5,474 nt of DNA, taken from the NCBI GenBank assembly GCA_934565425.1, contig CAKTHW010000101.1:1-5474 (forward strand), read 5' to 3'. The notes under the pieces were generated by a model. That model searched no databases. It had not been told where the DNA came from and saw only the letters and a program-made list of their open reading frames with translations. The number at the start of each line of letters is the position of its first letter. Positions within the stretch are counted from its first letter, which is position 1. Made by a program: the position numbers and the translations under genes. Positions 4,816-5,474 of this stretch are shown one piece after another. The stretch comes from an uncultured Oscillospiraceae bacterium (lineage in GTDB: Bacteria > Bacillota > Clostridia > Oscillospirales > Oscillospiraceae).

Positions 4816-5474
4816 ATGAACGTACAATGGTATCCCGGTCATATGACCAAGACCCGGCGGATGATCGCCGCCAACCTGAAGTTAGTAGACCTGGTGGTGG
4901 AGATCATCGACGCCCGTATCCCCATTTCCAGTCGGAATCCGGATTTAGATGAATTGCTGGGCGGCAAGCCCCGCCTCATCATCCTCAACCGTGCCGACCA
5001 GGCCGACCCGGCCATGAACAAGGCGTGGTCCAACTACCTCCGCAGCGACGGTGCGTCCGTCCTCCAGACCGACTGCAAGACCGGCGCGGGCGTGAAGCAG
5101 TTCTCGCCGGTGGTCAAGAGCATTTTGAAGGAGCAAATTGCCAAGTGGGCGGAAAAGGGCCAGGTGGGACGTCCTGTCCGCGCCATGGTGGTGGGGGTGC
5201 CCAACGTGGGTAAGTCCACCTTTATCAATAAGGTAGCGGGCCGGAAATCCGCCAAGGCTCAGAACCGTCCCGGCGTCACTCGGGGCAAGCAGTGGATCAC
5301 GGTGGACAACGGCTTGGAGCTGCTGGACACGCCGGGTATCCTGTGGCCGAAATTTGAAGACCAGTCGGTGGGACTGAACCTGGCGTTCACCGGCGCGGTC
5401 AAGGATGACATCATGGACTTGGAAACGCTAGCATCCCACCTGATGAAGGTGTTGGCGGAGCGCTATCCGGACGC
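4816..5474 (+). CDS. rbgA: Ribosome biogenesis GTPase RbgA (YlqF), partial at the 3' end
   Basis: RbgA drives late maturation of the 50S subunit and hydrolyses GTP on the pre-ribosome. The visible 219 codons start MNVQWYPGHMTKTRR, including H9, the catalytic histidine known from Bacillus RbgA. The GTPase motifs occur in circularly permuted order: G4 NRAD (58-61), then G1 GVPNVGKST (127-135), the G2 threonine in RPGVT (T155) and G3 DTPG (171-174) followed by ILWPKFED. Full-length family members have about 280 residues, so the C-terminal RNA-binding part is mostly missing beyond the window edge. G4 has Arg instead of the usual Lys (NKxD). The start is fixed by GGGAGG at 4805-4810, five bases before the ATG. 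The gene follows rplS as in Bacillus, a conserved large-subunit assembly pairing. Confidence 0.97.
   Translation, partial: MNVQWYPGHMTKTRRMIAANLKLVDLVVEIIDARIPISSRNPDLDELLGGKPRLIILNRADQADPAMNKAWSNYLRSDGASVLQTDCKTGAGVKQFSPVVKSILKEQIAKWAEKGQVGRPVRAMVVGVPNVGKSTFINKVAGRKSAKAQNRPGVTRGKQWITVDNGLELLDTPGILWPKFEDQSVGLNLAFTGAVKDDIMDLETLASHLMKVLAERYPD

Overview
The window looks like chromosomal DNA from a GC-rich, Gram-positive Firmicute, most likely a clostridium of the Oscillospiraceae/Ruminococcaceae type. This rests on protein flavour, strong GGAGG ribosome binding sites, sigma-A-type promoters, a SpoIVFB-like protease, and an rplS-rbgA (ylqF) pair. The genus cannot be fixed from the sequence alone. 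Coding parts are GC-rich, while the 100-350 intergenic stretch is clearly AT-richer.

Layout. Bases 1-99 (minus strand) hold the first 33 codons of a gene for an exported protein, read off the left edge. It has its own RBS, a likely promoter, and two imperfect 33-bp copies of a palindromic element far upstream. Bases 346-502 (minus) are a self-contained tRNA-Pro(CGG) unit: a textbook promoter with 17-bp spacing, a 77-nt tRNA with encoded CCA, and a hairpin/T-run terminator. From 607 everything runs on the plus strand: a small single-pass membrane protein, a SpoIVFB-like site-2 protease, a radical SAM protein of the TIGR03960 type, its partner of the TIGR03936/DUF2344 type, then rplS (ribosomal protein L19) and the first three quarters of rbgA/ylqF (50S assembly GTPase), cut by the right edge.

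How it works together. The membrane protein and protease are four bases apart and resemble a reduced spoIVFA-spoIVFB pair, which in Bacillus controls pro-sigma-K processing. The two radical SAM-linked genes are nearly contiguous and probably act as one unit of unknown chemistry. rplS has its own extended -10 promoter just after the DUF2344 stop codon, a structured 5' leader that may be an L19 autoregulatory leader, and a strong terminator. rbgA follows; L19 and RbgA both belong to large-subunit biogenesis.

Points worth a second look are the paired palindromes at 240-337, the folded rplS leader at 4262-4353, the reduced SpoIVFA-like protein, and the uncharacterised radical SAM pair beside ribosome genes. 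Nothing here is a phage, insertion sequence, CRISPR array or defence system.
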